This document shows positions 1 through 15,000 of a stretch of 64,000 bases of DNA, one piece after another. The DNA is from Pomacea canaliculata (Eukaryota; Mollusca; Gastropoda; Architaenioglossa; Ampullariidae). Both the position numbers and the translations under genes were made by a program. Every line of letters starts with the position of its first letter. Position 1 is the stretch's first letter. Under the pieces are notes generated by a model, which ran no database searches, had not been told where the DNA came from, and worked only from the letters and a program-made list of their open reading frames with translations. Where the stretch lies: the NCBI RefSeq assembly GCF_003073045.1, contig NC_037591.1:40561883-40625882 (forward strand). Reading direction: 5' to 3'.

Positions 1-3000
1 ATATGTATGCTAACGGATGAATTTACACAAAGCAAAGAAAAATGAGATACACGCAAACAGCAACAAATCATCAAATACAAAGTTAAATGAACAAAGCCTA
101 CTTTCTAAAAGTAAATCAAACATTTTGAAGCAGGCAAAAATGACAAGAGAAGAAAAGAAAGAACAAATATCAATTAATTTCCAATTAAAATTAAAAAAGA
201 GTGCAGGAGAAAATAAACATCTTACCTACTGTGTCCAAAGCAAGACCAGTTGGACTTCGAAGATACGAGGATGAGGAAATTATTATCTGACGGTGCGAGC
301 CGTCATAGTTACACCTCTCTATTTTACTCCCGATGTAGTCACTCCAATAGATAACACTGTTGTTTGTGTAAACATTTGATGAGCAATTTAAAACAAGTGC
401 ATATCTCGTCTGTTTGAACAGCTATTCAATGTCTTTAGGTTCAACTCTCACCTTGCTACACACAGATTTATATATTTTTTCTAATTTCCATCTACTTTCA
501 TTTAATTTACTCTTTTTATACACCATCTTTTAGTATCTCTTTCCAACTCTTTTCTAAGGTTCTAAGTATCTAAGAATTTCAAGTGTTTATTATTATTTAC
601 AAGTCCTATTATAGTCACCGATTGTGTTTGTCCAGCTCGATGTCTATAGGCTGACCAATGTCTGAATCGACGACAATATGATGACTGTTGTTGTCCAGTG
701 ATATCATTCCGATGACATCCTTGCCGTCGTCGGCGTAGAACAGTAGCCTCGACACAGAGTCCACAGAAAGGCCCCATAGAAGACCTCCTTAAAGACAGTT
801 AACTAATGAGTATTTATGATAATATGACACTAGTTCAAAAACCTTAGAGAAGTTTTCTCACTCAGTCAACAACACAAATTAATATAAATTAACATATATA
901 TTTATATAAGACCACTGTCACAAACCTGTTGAGATGTATTTTATAAAATGTTTTTTTTTAATTAGTAAAAGTAATTGTTCGGGTGAGGTGGTAAAGACAG
1001 CTATCACTGGGGCTGTTAGTGTCAACAGTCTGAGGCGTGCCGCGCCATACGGGGATGGCCGGCCGGTCTTTGTGTAATTAAGTTCTGTTGATAGGTTGTT
1101 TGGTGGTTACTTTGAACAAAGGAAAGAGGGTGATAGTGTGTTGGATGTGTGTGGTTTGATTGGGGTTTTTTCTTAACGGGAGCGGGAAGAAGGGACAGTC
1201 TTCTTGGTGTTGTCAGTGCGTCCGGAGCGGACGGCTATTGCTTTGTAACCAGTCTTGACGGACTTGGTGTTGTAGACCTGTGTGTACAAGTCCTGACCAG
1301 ACTTGGATTGTGTGTATAAGTCCTGAACCGACTTGAAGTACCAGACTTGTTTGTGTTTTGTTAACATTGAACCTGTTGAAGTTTTCTTGTGAGGTTTTCT
1401 TGTGAGGTTTTCTTGTGGATTTACTTTTGGATTTACTTGTGGATTTACTTGTGGATTTTCTTGTGAGCTTTTCTTGTGGATTTTACTTTTGGATTTACTT
1501 GTGGATTTTCTTTGGGAATATAACTTCAAGAAGAAGTGGAAACTTTGTGTACTTTTCATGTGGATATATGTGTATCTTAGAGGCGGAAACATTGTGCCGT
1601 TTCAAGTGGAGACTTTGAGAGAAACTGGACGAGAGGATTGAATACTTTTGAAACTGTTGGAAGAAACGTGTGTATGAATTGTGGGGTTGGAAAATTAGGA
1701 ATCGTTTTGTATTGTGTTTATTTATTTTTTTTTGTTTTCTTCTTTTATTTTGATTTTTAAATTATATTATATTTCTAAAGTTTAAACTGTTGTCTGTGTT
1801 TTGATTTTATTAATTGTCTCGTCTGAAAGGCGCTGTAGAGTGCAGGTGACAATATTAATGGGGGCTCTGTCCGGGATTTTATAGGCAATATATTGTCGTT
1901 TCAGACGAGGTTAGAATTTTTTTTTTCTTGTATTGGAACGCAGGGTTTTTTAAAACTGTTTGAATATTGTGTGTGATATTTTATTGGTGTCATGGCTACT
2001 GGATTTGATCCAAAGGGGGTTAAGGAAACTGATCCTACTTCAGAAGAGATGAAGGGAATGCCTTTCCAAGAAAAAATGTCTGTGGAAATAGAGGGGCATC
2101 TAGGTAAACTTCAGAGATGGACGTCTGAAGCTAAGTTACTCGCCACAGAACTTGGTCTGACAGGGGATAAGTTGGTCAGGTTCATAGCGGCGGAGTTGAG
2201 AGATCGTCGTCAGGAAGAGAGGGAGAGAAGGAAAGAAGAGGAAGAGAGAAATAGGAAAATTCAGCTAGAAGAAGAAGAGAGAAATAGGAAAATTCAGCTA
2301 GAAGAGGAAGAGAGAAAGGAAAGAAAAAGAGAAAGAGAACGGAAACTTCAGTTGGAGGAAAAAGAGAGAGAAAGAAAATTTCAGCTGGAAGAAGAAGAGA
2401 GGAATGAAAGAAAACGAGAAAGGGAAAGAGAACTTCAGCTAGAAGAAGAAGAGAGAGAAAGGAAACTGAGGTTAGAAGAAGAAGAAAGACAGCTAGAACT
2501 GAAATTGAAAGAAAGACGGTTTGAATTAGAACAAGAAAGAGAAAAAGAAACTCATTGTCGACGGCTAGAGAATGAAGTGGGCTCAACCCCATCTAACCCA
2601 TGTATCAGTACTTACAGTGTGAAACTTCCTGTGTTTGATGAAGCTGTGGAAGACTTAGATACTTTCTTAGGACGCTTTGAGTGTGTAGCTCAGCTACAGA
2701 ACTGGGATGTAAATAGCTGGGGGGTGATGCTTGGGGGTCAATTGAGAGGCCGAGCAGCGGAGGTGTACTTGTCACTCACAGACACTGAGAGACGAGATTA
2801 CGAGGCTGTGAAAGTAGCACTGAGAGAAGCATTTCAGCTGACTCCAGACTCCTACAGGTGTCAGTTTAGAAATGAACGAAGACTCGACAGAGAAACATTT
2901 CCTCAATTTGCCACCAGACTGACCCGCTATGTAGAAAGATGGCTGAGCTTGTCTGGAAAAGAGACAAAGTATGAAGACTTGCTCGATCTAGTTTTGCAAG

Positions 3001-6000
3001 AACAGATGTTAGAGGTTATAGGAGGAGAGATGGCCATCTATCTCCGCCAATGTTCTCCAAAGACTGTGAAGGAATTAGCGATGTTGGCGGAGCGCTACGC
3101 TGATGCACGTAGAGCTGCCAAACGTTCACCAGGAGTGCCAGGTCGAACTGACTATGGGCAAAAGGATAGGAATGAGTTGACAGAACAAGCTGGATCGCAG
3201 GAAATCACATGTTTTAATTGTGGGAAACCAGGACACATAAAGAAAGACTGTAAAAACCGAAAACAAAGTTTTGTTCCTGGAAATAGTTCGAAGGTGACTG
3301 TTGTTAGGTGCGCCGACCAGCCAGCACAATCAGAGACAGGGTCCTACAATCCTTATTGTCTGGCTACTGTCGGGGAGAAGACAGTGAAAGCTTTGCGTGA
3401 CACAGGAGCTGATGTGTTGGTAGTGGATGCAGATTTGGTAGCTCCAACTGATTTGCTACCTACACACTGCAGTATAACCATGGCTTGCAAGAATGAGGTT
3501 CTCTCATGTCCAACTGCTTTAGTGCGATTACAAAGTCCATTCTATTGTGGTGAAGCAATAACTGTGGTACTCGCCAATCTGGTGGTGCCTGTCATCATAG
3601 GCAACCACATCGAGCGGAGAGATGGAACCAAAGTGCAGTGTCGGTTCATTCTCCATTACCACCAGTGCCGCCACCAGCTGTTGCAGTTGTGACTCACGCA
3701 CAAGCTAGGAGAGATGTACGAGGTTTACGTGTCATAAAACCTTTTAAAACGACCAACTCTGAGAAGAGAGAAGTCGACAGCCCTAAGACAGTCAGAGTAA
3801 ACATGAGAGAGAAGGGAGGTGGGCTTTGTGACTGTAACTGTTGGCATTTGTTGTGCCAGTTATTACTGGAAAGGATAATGTGGGCTGATTACCTGAGCAG
3901 GTTTGCTCCGTAGAAGTTTAACCAAGCCGTAGGTTGGTTTTGGTGGGGGGCTATTTGTCACAAACCTGTTGAGATGTATTTTATAAAATGTTTTTTTTTT
4001 AATTAGTAAAAGTAATTGTTCGGGTGAGGTGGTAAAGACAGCTATCACTGGGGCTGTTAGTGTCAACAGTCTGAGGCGTGCCGCGCCATACGGGGATGGC
4101 CGGCCGGTCTTTGTGTAATTAAGTTCTGTTGATAGGTTGTTTGGTGGTTACTTTGAACAAAGGAAAGAGGGTGGTAGTGTGTTGGATCTGTGTGTGGTTT
4201 GATTGGGGTTTTTCCTTGACGGGAGCGGGAAGAAGGGACAGTCTTCTTGGTGTTGTCAGTGCGTCCGGAGCGGACGGCTATTGCTTTGTAACCAGTCTTG
4301 ACGGACTTGGTGTTGTAGACCTGTGTGTACAAGTCCTGACCAGACTTGGATTGTGTGTATAAGTCCTGAACCGACTTGAAGTACCAGACTTGTTTGTGTT
4401 TTGTTAACATTGAACCTGTTGAAGTTTTCTTGTGAGGTTTTCTTGTGGATTTACTTTTGGATTTACTTGTGGATTTTCTTGTGAGCTTTTCTTGTGGATT
4501 TTACTTTTGGATTTACTTGTGGATTTTCTTTGGGAATATAACTTCAAGAAGAAGTGGAAACTTTGTGTACTTTTCATGTGGATATATGTGTATCTTAGAG
4601 GCGGAAACATTGTGCCGTTTCAAGTGGAGACTTTGAGAGAAACTGGACGAGAGGATTGAATACTTTTGAAACTGTTGGAAGAAACGTGTGTACGAATTGT
4701 GGGGTTGGAAAATTAGGAATCGTTTTGTATTGTGTTTATTTATTTTTTTTTTGTTTTCTTCTTTTATTTTGATTTTTAAATTATATTATATTTCTAAAGT
4801 TTAAACTGTTGTCTGTGTTTTGATTTTATTAATTGTCTCGTCTGAAAGGCGCTGTAGAGTGCAGGTGACAACCACGGTGTGTGTAAATTACTTGAACTTG
4901 ACCAATACTGCGATAATGTTGAGAGTCGCTGATGACAATGATATGCTATTTATGGTTTGTAGTCATTTACATACAGTATTTTAGTTAAGTGTAGTGTTTT
5001 CCTTTTTTGAAACATTTGTTGTATGATACAATACATACAAAACATCAAATACTACTACATTAAGCAACATAGACACGAAAAACACGCCCCTGCACAAGTG
5101 CATCTACATAAAATCTTTCATCAGCCTCTCGTCATACCCTAAGCGGAAAGAAGCAGCTAACCATAGAAACATAGGCTGTTGGTCAGTAACCCAATACAGT
5201 AGTTGTAACTTACACAAACAGGAAAGCTTCTTTAACAATCTATGCAATCACACTTAAAAATATTTGTGACCCTCCAGACGAAATGAGTCTTAAATCGCGC
5301 GGAACAGTTTTGTGCTCGAGGCCCTGGAAGGTGATAGGATTCAATTTTGTACAGTTTGACTTTTCTTTAAAAAAGGATTTCTTGTTTATCAAACTATCAG
5401 TAAAATACACTGCTATATTAAAATAAAAGCTACAAATTGACTTAAAATACGTTTTACTCGAGGTACCCTACTGCGATTCGTACTGCTTTCAGACGAAATT
5501 CAAACGCTGTTTCGACAAATGTTTTTCTGTCATAACCCATAGTGTTATACCTTGCCAGAAAGCACGGAGTCAGTATGTTCAACATCTTCAAAAAACGATT
5601 CAAATATTAACCCATTAAAAGATTTGTCTGCAAAAGTTTAGGAGTAAACAAATCCGTCATAGGTGGGGTCGGTAAAGAAGTCAGCAGATGAACTATCTCA
5701 GCTGTTACAAGAGATTTCACTACTCTTATTTTCCCCAGGGGTGTTAAATATCTCTTTTCCCAGCACAGTAAGATTTATCTCCATTTCCTGTATTTTGTCA
5801 AGGAAATTTAAGTGAATAATTTCCTTCAAGTTAACTGAAAATTCAATACCCAGAATATTGAAAAATCCCGGGTCCCATAGGAAATTCCTATTTCTCATAT
5901 ATATATATATAGTATGACTATTTTTTCATGCTACCTGCATACAACTACTTCAGTCTTTTCAATGTTAACTTCTGACCCTGAGATATCAGAAAATCTATTT

Positions 6001-9000
6001 TGTTAATAGTTTCATTAAAAGATTTTTTGCTACCATCTAGAAAGCATATCCTATCATTTGCGAATAGAGCCAAACAGCACTTCTTCCTCTTTAATATTTA
6101 TTTCCCTTCATTTATTATTGCTTTTATAATTAGTGTATCTTCGCACATATTAAGTATAAATAAGGCGAAATTTCATTCCCTTGCATGCAGCCACTTTTTA
6201 AGCTAAACAAACCGAAGTATTGCGATTGAAATAGATACAGGAAGATGAAATATTCTACAATGTGACAAACTTTTGATAATAGACTATGGAAAACCAAACA
6301 ACTTGAGGTATCTTTCGATAATTAACCAGGACACCACAGAATCCAACTCTTTCTCAGTCTACAGTTAGCAATAATCCAGGGATATTATTACCATATGCAA
6401 AGTAAAGTATATCATAAATCATCCAAATATTATCCCCAATATACCCTTACATAAATCCTCTCTTACATACATCAATCACCAGCGGTAGCACATGTTGTAA
6501 TCGTTTAGCATTACATGATGATTCAATATTTTAAGTTACATTCAACAGAGATATTGGCCTCCAAGTGTAAATAAACTGTTTTTGTTTCTTGTCTTTAGGC
6601 AAACAAGTAATTATGCCTTGCGCTGGAGATACTGCTAACTGGTCTTTTTTAAAACCTTCATTAATTGATACATCAAGAAACGTTCCGATGTCAACAAAGA
6701 ATTGTTTTTTAAATTCAACAGTAAGACCATCTGTGCCTGGACTTATATTGTTTTTTTTATATTCTTTAGTTCTGAACCAGCCTTCTAGACATATGGAACA
6801 TCCAGCTACTATGTTGTATACTTAGGCTGAAATAAAGAATTAGTCTAAAAGACCTTGTTTCCAAGTCTTGAATTTTATGCTGAGCTCCACATTTCATTTG
6901 AGTTTGATCATGCCAACCTCATGGGGAAATTGAAAAGCTATGGCTATGAAAAAATGTGTTTTGAATAGTGTTCAACTAGATGAGTTTAAGTTAAGATGAC
7001 ATTCAGAAAAAGTTATGAGGTGTTTTGAGGAAACAAGCCGTCTTATTCAAAAAGACTTTAATAAGGCACTTCTTAAGTACAAGTACTAAACACTCTGAAG
7101 AACATTATGTCTATTCAAAATTATTTTGGGAGAAAGTCCATTCTCTTTAAAAAAGAATATTTGCTAGTACCTCTATAGCCCTTGAAACCTGGTATTGTGA
7201 TCTTAGAAAGATGTTTAATTCCTTTGCTGTTTCAAGCAAGTCAAGCATAGATAAAGCTAACACTTCACATGTTGCTGCTTATGTTTATGATAACAACGAT
7301 GATGATGATGACCTTAAAGTTAAATAACCCGACTGCCCCGGAGAAAGTAGTGCAGGCAATATAATCTCTGAAGAGTAGTAAAACAGCAGGAACACACAGG
7401 GAAAGTAGGAAACTTTTTAAACATTTATTATCAGCTATCTCCCTTTTTTTATCTTCTTTTTTAGTCGCCTATTAAATCATGGAAAATTTCCTGATGCATG
7501 ACTTGTAGGCATTATTCAGACATTGTTTAAAAAGTGTGATGTTGATCAACCGGATAATTACCGTGGTATTTCTCTTCTAAACATTTGAAGTAAAATCTAA
7601 GGTTCCATTATCAACAAACGCATAAATGCCTGGATTGAGGGAACAATATAGGAGGTGGGGATTAAGCTGGCTTTAGCAAAATGCATAGCAAAGTAGACCA
7701 CACAATTTTTCTAATAGCAGTAATACAAAAGCAATTGATCAGGCATAACAAAACTTTATGATGCTTCCATTGACTTTATAAAGCCTTTGACTCTGTAAGA
7801 AGAGAAAACTGTGGCACGTACTCCAGAACAATGGTATGCATGGAAAAATGTGCAGAGCCAGCAAAGCTATGTACAAATTATTTGTCCTAGAGGTCTTAAT
7901 GAAGGATAAACATGTAGTCCTGTTAATTGTTTAAAGTTCATTGTTTATAAATTGACTAATGAAATATGACAGAAAGGTATTTAAGGGATTCAGATCTCGT
8001 CTGATTTGATACAACTGATTATTTTATTGTTTGCTGACGATATTGCATTAGTGTGCGATATTAGAGGGTCTGTAGAATCAACTTTATGTTTTGTCAAGTT
8101 GCCAAACGTCTTTATTTTGTGGTAAATTTAGATAAGTTTCAAGTTGTTGTTCTTGGAAATGGTGGTTTTATTGTTAAATAAGTGAAGTTATTCTATGATT
8201 ATTCACAACTTGAAATTGTCAATATGTTCAGATACCTCAGCATAATTTGTGACAAGTCTCTTACAAATAATTGTTTAATATTATAAATCTAGATACAACG
8301 GTCTTATATTGTAGATGCGCATTTAAATTAGTGTGTAAATATATTGTTTAACATATAATAAATAGCATGAAACAGAGGTAAACCTAATAAGACACAGCTT
8401 CCTGGCAGTCTCTAGAGAAAAGTTAAAAGCGCGCATAAGACTTACAATCTGAGTCAAATGTATAGGAGTCACTGAAGATATTCTTCTGATTCAAGAAAAT
8501 AGTTCAATGAAATTTACTGCCCTCCCCTAAAATCAACACAAGATCCCGAATAATAGTGAATTGTAAGCCCACGTACAGGTCTTTGTAATTTGTTGTCGGA
8601 ACACGTGTGGGACGCAGTGTGTTGTCTGTGACTTGTGTGTCATCCCCATTAGTAGAAAAATAAGCTATGTAAATGCTCTTCATTATTATTAAAGCTGTTT
8701 TAACAAATTTGTAACAAGTCTAAAACATAAAACCAAGTAGCATGAAAGCTACTTTACCTTGACTAATATTGCGAACCAGCCGAGCATCGCTGCCATCAAG
8801 GTTAGCGGATCGAATTGTCTCGTCCTCTATATCTGACCAATAGACACGACCGTCTACAGGATCGTAGTCAATACCAAATGGGTCCTGTAGACCACTGGGA
8901 CTGATTGTAAAATTACTTCCCGTGTCGATGTCTATGCGATGGATGCCATTATGAGAGTCAGTGACAAGGAGAAACTTCTGTGGAATGATTGCTGTGGACA

Positions 9001-12000
9001 GGATGAAGTTTCAAAATTTATTTTGACCAAAACGAGAGTATTTTTTATTAGTAATATAAAGAGCACATATTAAAACTCCTTCCAACAATTTTGATTCTTC
9101 TATTAAAGAAAACTATTATTTATAAGACAAAACCAGAAATACAAGGAAACATAACAAAGAATAAAGAAAAAAGAGATCAGAGATCAGAGAAAGAACAAGA
9201 AGTGAACAGTTAGGAGAAAGCAGAAGAAAGGACAAAGAAGATTCTTATGGATTTTAACGACTGCCGCATGAATGTACCCACGTTGTGATTTTGTGGTTCC
9301 CGTGATGTAAACTTTGTGTTCTTGGACATTTTGATGGGCTTACTTATAATGCTTTACCACTTTAAACCACATCTGCTTTGCATTTTCCTGTCTCATTGTT
9401 TCTTCTAGGGTTTCAGTGAGATGCAATTATAGAACCCATAAACACAGAGAGACTGATCTCCTTGTAGACCATACTATAATATATAATATTATTCTGTTTT
9501 CTTGGTCATGAGGCCTTTTTCTGCATAGAATGCGTCAGTTATGATATATTTTAGATAAAATTACTTTTACCGTTTCTTCTCGTTTAAAAGTAGCTGTTTT
9601 CATTGCTACCTTTTTAATGGAGAGGCAGACATATTGTCATGAATGCCCGGCGTTGTCGGTGGTGGTGATGTGTTGTATACACTAGTGGACACGACAGAGA
9701 GAGAGTGAAGGTCGTGCGGACGAATGGGAGATAACAGGAGCCCACCTCCGAGCTTTAAAAGGGTGAGTGGAATTATTGCATCACTGACGAGAGTTGAATT
9801 GTAGTAGATAACATGTAATGTCATTTGACTAATTGATGTCAGTGGAGTTTTGTATATTATGAGAAGTATATCGCCGTGTGATTGTTGTCATATCTTCAAT
9901 ACGTGACACTAGTTGATCAGGTGTTTTTGACAAAAGAAATTAGAAGGAAAGAAAAAAAGTAAAAGCGTGATTCGCATTTGAGCTATAAAATGGTAAAGGT
10001 CATGAGCACTTGTTTTGTTGGGGTTTTTTTTTTTTTTTTGTTAAATGGCAAAGCTCCTTAAGACAACTAATTATTTCTGTGTGTTCTACATGTCCTTGAG
10101 CTATGCAGTCAAGTATAAGCATTAAAGGAAGACGAGACAAAAAACTGAAAGAATATAATTGTAGTAATTTGTAAAAAAAATGATTTACCTGATGAGTAAG
10201 TTGCATTGAAGCCAGTGCCTGACTGTGAGCCAGACCGGGATCTGATCCACATGGTGTTAGACGTGGACCTCAATCTGTCCGGAACACTCGTGTTACAGAA
10301 GATACCCATAGACGGTGACAGCTCGGAGCTTCCATCCCGGATCTTAGGATGTGAACATGAATTATATGAAGTTAAAAAGTATTCATGTTGATAGACTGCT
10401 AAGAGTTTCGTTGTTTGCTACATCAGAAAGAAACCTAAACTGACAGTCACACTTACTTACTTGTTAAAGACATAAGATTTACTGAATACTTAAAAGGAAT
10501 TAATAATTAAAGTTATATTTGACCTCCACTTTCCTGTAAATTATTTCCGCTCATAATTGATGTAGAACTGAAAAATCCTTAATATACAGTAAGAAACCAA
10601 TCACAAACCTGCAGGAAATTGTATCTGCAATCTTCAGTTTCAAGTGTCAGGAATGTTAAGGTGATGCGATAGCCTGCTGTGGTATTTATTATGTAAATAC
10701 AATCCTGAATGTCCAGGTCCTGTCTAGTGTATGATGGAGACGAAATGAAGCCACTAGGGGAAACATATTCACCACAGACTGCAAATAAATAACAATAACA
10801 TTCTGTAGCAGAATCTGACATGAACAAAAGCAAGGCTATTTAAGTTCTTAATTTGTCTTTGAAGCGTGTCTGTGTATCTCTAAATTAAATCCAAGTCGTT
10901 ACTGACGGCGATTTAGGTATTTTTGAAGGCATAACAGAAACCAGGAAAAGGAAAAAGGAAAGAAAAAAAGTTAAATTAAAAGTATACTTTTTTTGTAATA
11001 AGCACAACACAAATATATGACATTTATCACATGTGGAGAAGGAGTGAAAGAGAATTTCCCAGCTTCCACTAATTACGCTTATATTAATAATTTATGATAT
11101 GGCTTCCACAGAACTTCAAATAGGTCTAATTTATTACCTAAAATACTATGGTATCTTTCTATATTACATCTGTATTTTACAATCTTAAAAAAACACATGT
11201 ATAGAGGGTATATCGTTTTTCCATTTGCATGTACAAATGTAATATTTTGCTGACAAATAATTAAGTCTAACACTTTGTCCGTACAAATGTTGTCCTGTAC
11301 ATCAAATAAAATAAGTTTTTCAGAAAAATTAAAATTTCTCAGTGTTGTACATTTAGTAATCATGAGTGAATGTAAATCTCTCCAGAAAACACTAACAAGT
11401 TGACATTGCCATAACAGATGACGTATTGTCTCTTTAAGTTTTATGGAAAATTCTTAACTGAAACCATTTAACTTGGTTATCAGTTGTTGTCTTATGGCAT
11501 TTGTTAAATTTAAGATTCCATGGTAAGTTTTCAAAGGTAGAGTCCCATTTCACAATTCCACTAGCCAGAAGATCAAGCTGAGAATCTTCAAGTCAAATGT
11601 GATCAGCAAACTCCTTTACGGATCAGAATCTTGGAAGATGACCAAAACCATCTGTAACAGACTGGACATCTTCCAAAACAGATGCCTCAGGTGCATACTT
11701 AACATCTTTTGGCCAAACACCATCACCAACGAAGAACTCCACCGAAGAACTGAAACCGAGTCCATCACCACGCAGGTTCAACGAAGGCGTTGGCGATGGA
11801 TTGGACATGTGCTCCGCCAGCAGACAGCAGACCTTTCCACAGTCGCCCTGCGATGGACACCAGACGGCCGAAGAAAACGAGGCCGCCCAAAGGAAACTTG
11901 GAGAAGAACAGTGGAAAGGGAGATGAAAGGAAAGGGCAGGACATGGGGTCACCTGGAGCGGGTTTCAGCCGATCGACATCGGAAGCGGACTCTGATTGAG

Positions 12001-15000
12001 GCCTTATGTGCAACCTGATGCATGAAGAGGAACAGTACTAGTAGTAGTACTGTGGACATTAGAGTTCGGATAAACCATGAGCCGCTCAGGGTAAGGGATC
12101 GGAAATCGCTTGAACTGCTCTGCTCAGTATGTTGGTGCGAAAGGTAATCCTATAGATTTGGTTAAATTATTTTTCTATTTCTTCTTACAAGAAAAACCTC
12201 AAGAATAACATTTGACAGAAATCATAGACCAATTCTTGAAGCTTTTGGCATCCACTTTCAATACCATGCCAGTATTTATTGAGATAGTTAAGAACCATAT
12301 GTTGATATACAGCGCATCCAACAGATTACCAGAGGACCTTAGACGTATTACAATAGTATGGGAGGTTTACATTGAGACTTGCAAACAAACCGAAAATGGT
12401 GGTTACCAATATGAGCTCAATTAAAGGCAATTTTTCTACCTTTGTATTATAATTATTCTGTGGTTTTAGCAAGACGTTAACACCGGGGAAACTGAGCATG
12501 TGGTTGACAGTGCAAGGTTGTATAACACTGCAAGGAAAAGTTACCCATAATCTTCACACGTTAGCCAGTGAACGACAGGTGGCTTACGAGCCACAAATAC
12601 TGACCAAATAAGTAACAACTATATAAAAAATTTAAAAAATGAATTAATAACTTGCAGGCAATGCAAAATTCATGCAACAGTTAGCCTGAAGTTAAAGGTG
12701 TCTAAATGGTGTCTGTGCTACCTGCACATTTAATGTTACAGCTATTACCTTTTAAATACACATTTCATCAACATCTCTGACAGTTATTATTGCCACTCTC
12801 GCACTAAGATTCTTTTTTTTTAGTCTCAGTAGTTCAACGCTGCGGTGTAATGAGGTGATGATCTTTGTACTCGTAGTCCATGTAAGAGACCTCACTCGTA
12901 GTTACCAGTCCAACGGTCCTTCGTCACTTTTCTACGAGGTCCGCCATCCACGTCATAGTGCGACAAGTTTTTCTCCAAAGACACGGATACCCAGTATTAT
13001 TTGAGTCTTCAGACGATGCCTGGTTTATTATTAGACGATTTCTTATTTACCTGTCTTCACTGTAATAAACACCACAAAGGCACGTGCCCGTTGTGTCCAG
13101 GTTCACTAACCAAGGTTTTGTGGCTTTCTCCTGAGTCTTTGCCCTCTTGGCAGTGCTGTCAAGGCTAATGACTAAGTGACAGGTGAGACTATTGAAGTAA
13201 TGTTTTACTACACAGTCAGAAGATGACTGTAAATGTTTTATCCAACATGTATTATATCAAATTATAAAGGTATTATTTATGTACCGTCACGAAGGAGCAT
13301 GCTTTCGGAGCTTTAAAAAAGGTTAACACGAAAAGAAGAAGATTGACGGGATAAGTAAGATAAGAATTATGCAGATAAAACCATAAAACATAAAAGACGA
13401 ATCATGAAGCAAACAATAAGGATGAAGAGGGTCATAAGCCTCCAGATTAAAAAAGTCAGTGAATTATTTCCGTGACTATAATCCAAACTATTGACAAATA
13501 GCTAACGCAAGATGAAACGTTATAGACAATAGTTATTTCTTGTCTAGTTCCTTACATTAGTAACCTAATCGTTTGTTGTACTAAGGTCATACTTGCCACG
13601 AATGCCAATCCTTGGTTATTTCATGTCTAAAAATAAGTAGGTCCTTATCTTCTATGTGTTTACTTTTATGTTGCTACGTTGATATAACCATTGAAATGCC
13701 CCTTAATTTATTTTACAAAATTAATCGTTTGCTAATTAAATTTACATTCTTTGACTTACAACTGACCTATTGTTTTTCTTGATATATGTTTGATGTTTGT
13801 TTAAAACATGTTTATCTGTCATGAATAACTTTAAAGCATCTGAAATTTCCTTGACCGTTACATTTGTAATCCTAGAGATCTGTTACATACCAGACGACTT
13901 GTCTAACGGTGCCAGACACTTGCTTCTGTTCCCACGAGTTGGAATGCAGATAAACATACAGCCTCCATTGTTGTTACCACATCCGTTTGGTCCTGAGATT
14001 CGAGAAATTAAGCTTTTGTTCAAAGGAGAAGAAAGCATTTAAAGTTTAATTATTGTATCACATTAATGTTTAGGTAATTGTATGATAGGAAAGTTAAGAA
14101 AATTGTATCCCATGCTATATAAGTAGTACAAAGCGGCCCATGTAATCTGATACCCAAAACACACTCGGCAAAACTAATCACCAACAGAAAAGAGAGCACA
14201 AACAAAATAGATAATACCTACAGCGTAACAAGACAGCAACCCCTCATCTTACACCCACATCCACCATACCCAAATCCCCCCAAATTCCCCACAATCCATA
14301 ACGCCAAATCACCGCGAGGTAGAAGCACTTTCCCTCAAAACCTACAACAACAGCATCAACAACAGTTTTATCTGTGCTTCATTTTGACACGATGTGTAGC
14401 CACATTGCCAATAATTCAGACAATGGTAGTTCAAAGCAGCCAATCAAGAAGTGCTATTGCATCATCTACGCAAATTTCGAATTTTTTCAGACCTTGACAA
14501 GTTAAATTCATCAGGTAGTAAATTCCTCTGATGCTGCACTCGCTATATCTGCCAATAAACACCTGTCAATACATGCCTTTACATGCAAAACCTGTTTCTT
14601 AGTACACAACACGGTTGCCACCCTGGGACATCCGTAAAACGCTTCTCGTAACAGTGAAGAAGTAAAATTTGTTCTGTTGTCATGTTGTGATTGGCCAGCG
14701 CCCTTTGGGAGATGTAGTGGACCAATAAAGAGACCGACTGGGTGAAGGAGTTGATCCGCTCACCACCGCTTAAAGCAAACCAAAAAGCGTGACCAAGCGA
14801 TGAAAGAATTTCTGAGTGAAGAAAATATATGAGTAGAGAAAGCTTGATTGCATTTGAAGCTGCGAGTCAATAAAGCGCTTAACACACAGACAAACGAAAG
14901 GAGACATGACAGAAAAATATTTTTGTTGCATTTCTACATTAGACTCCTCTTTGTGCTTTATTCCTGCAGAACAGACTGTTTACTGACCTTTACGTGTTGT

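Larger units (their letters stand above)
911..4875 (+). mobile_element. Ty3/gypsy-type LTR retrotransposon with internal pol deletion
   Basis: Two direct repeats (916-1851 and 3956-4870) both begin TGTCAC and end GTGACA. They are flanked by the 5-bp duplication ACCAC at 911-915 and 4871-4875. Inside are a primer-binding-site-like sequence, a gag-protease frame, and a short remnant of the end of pol just before the right repeat. Reverse transcriptase and integrase are absent, so the copy cannot be autonomous. It lies antisense in a propeller intron of the CUB-YWTD gene. The repeats differ by a few substitutions, by copy number of a 12-13 bp internal repeat and by poly-T length, suggesting a fairly recent insertion. 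Confidence 0.9.

Noticed and set aside
562..777. 71-residue minus-strand frame
   Set aside because: Wrong frame of the propeller exon 619-787.
1173..1592. 139-residue minus-strand open frame repeated at 4063-4610
   Set aside because: It lies wholly in the LTRs and reflects their 12-13 bp internal repeat; no protein family pattern.
2182..2592. 136-residue minus-strand frame rich in Leu, Phe and Ser
   Set aside because: Antisense shadow of the Glu/Arg-rich gag coiled coil.
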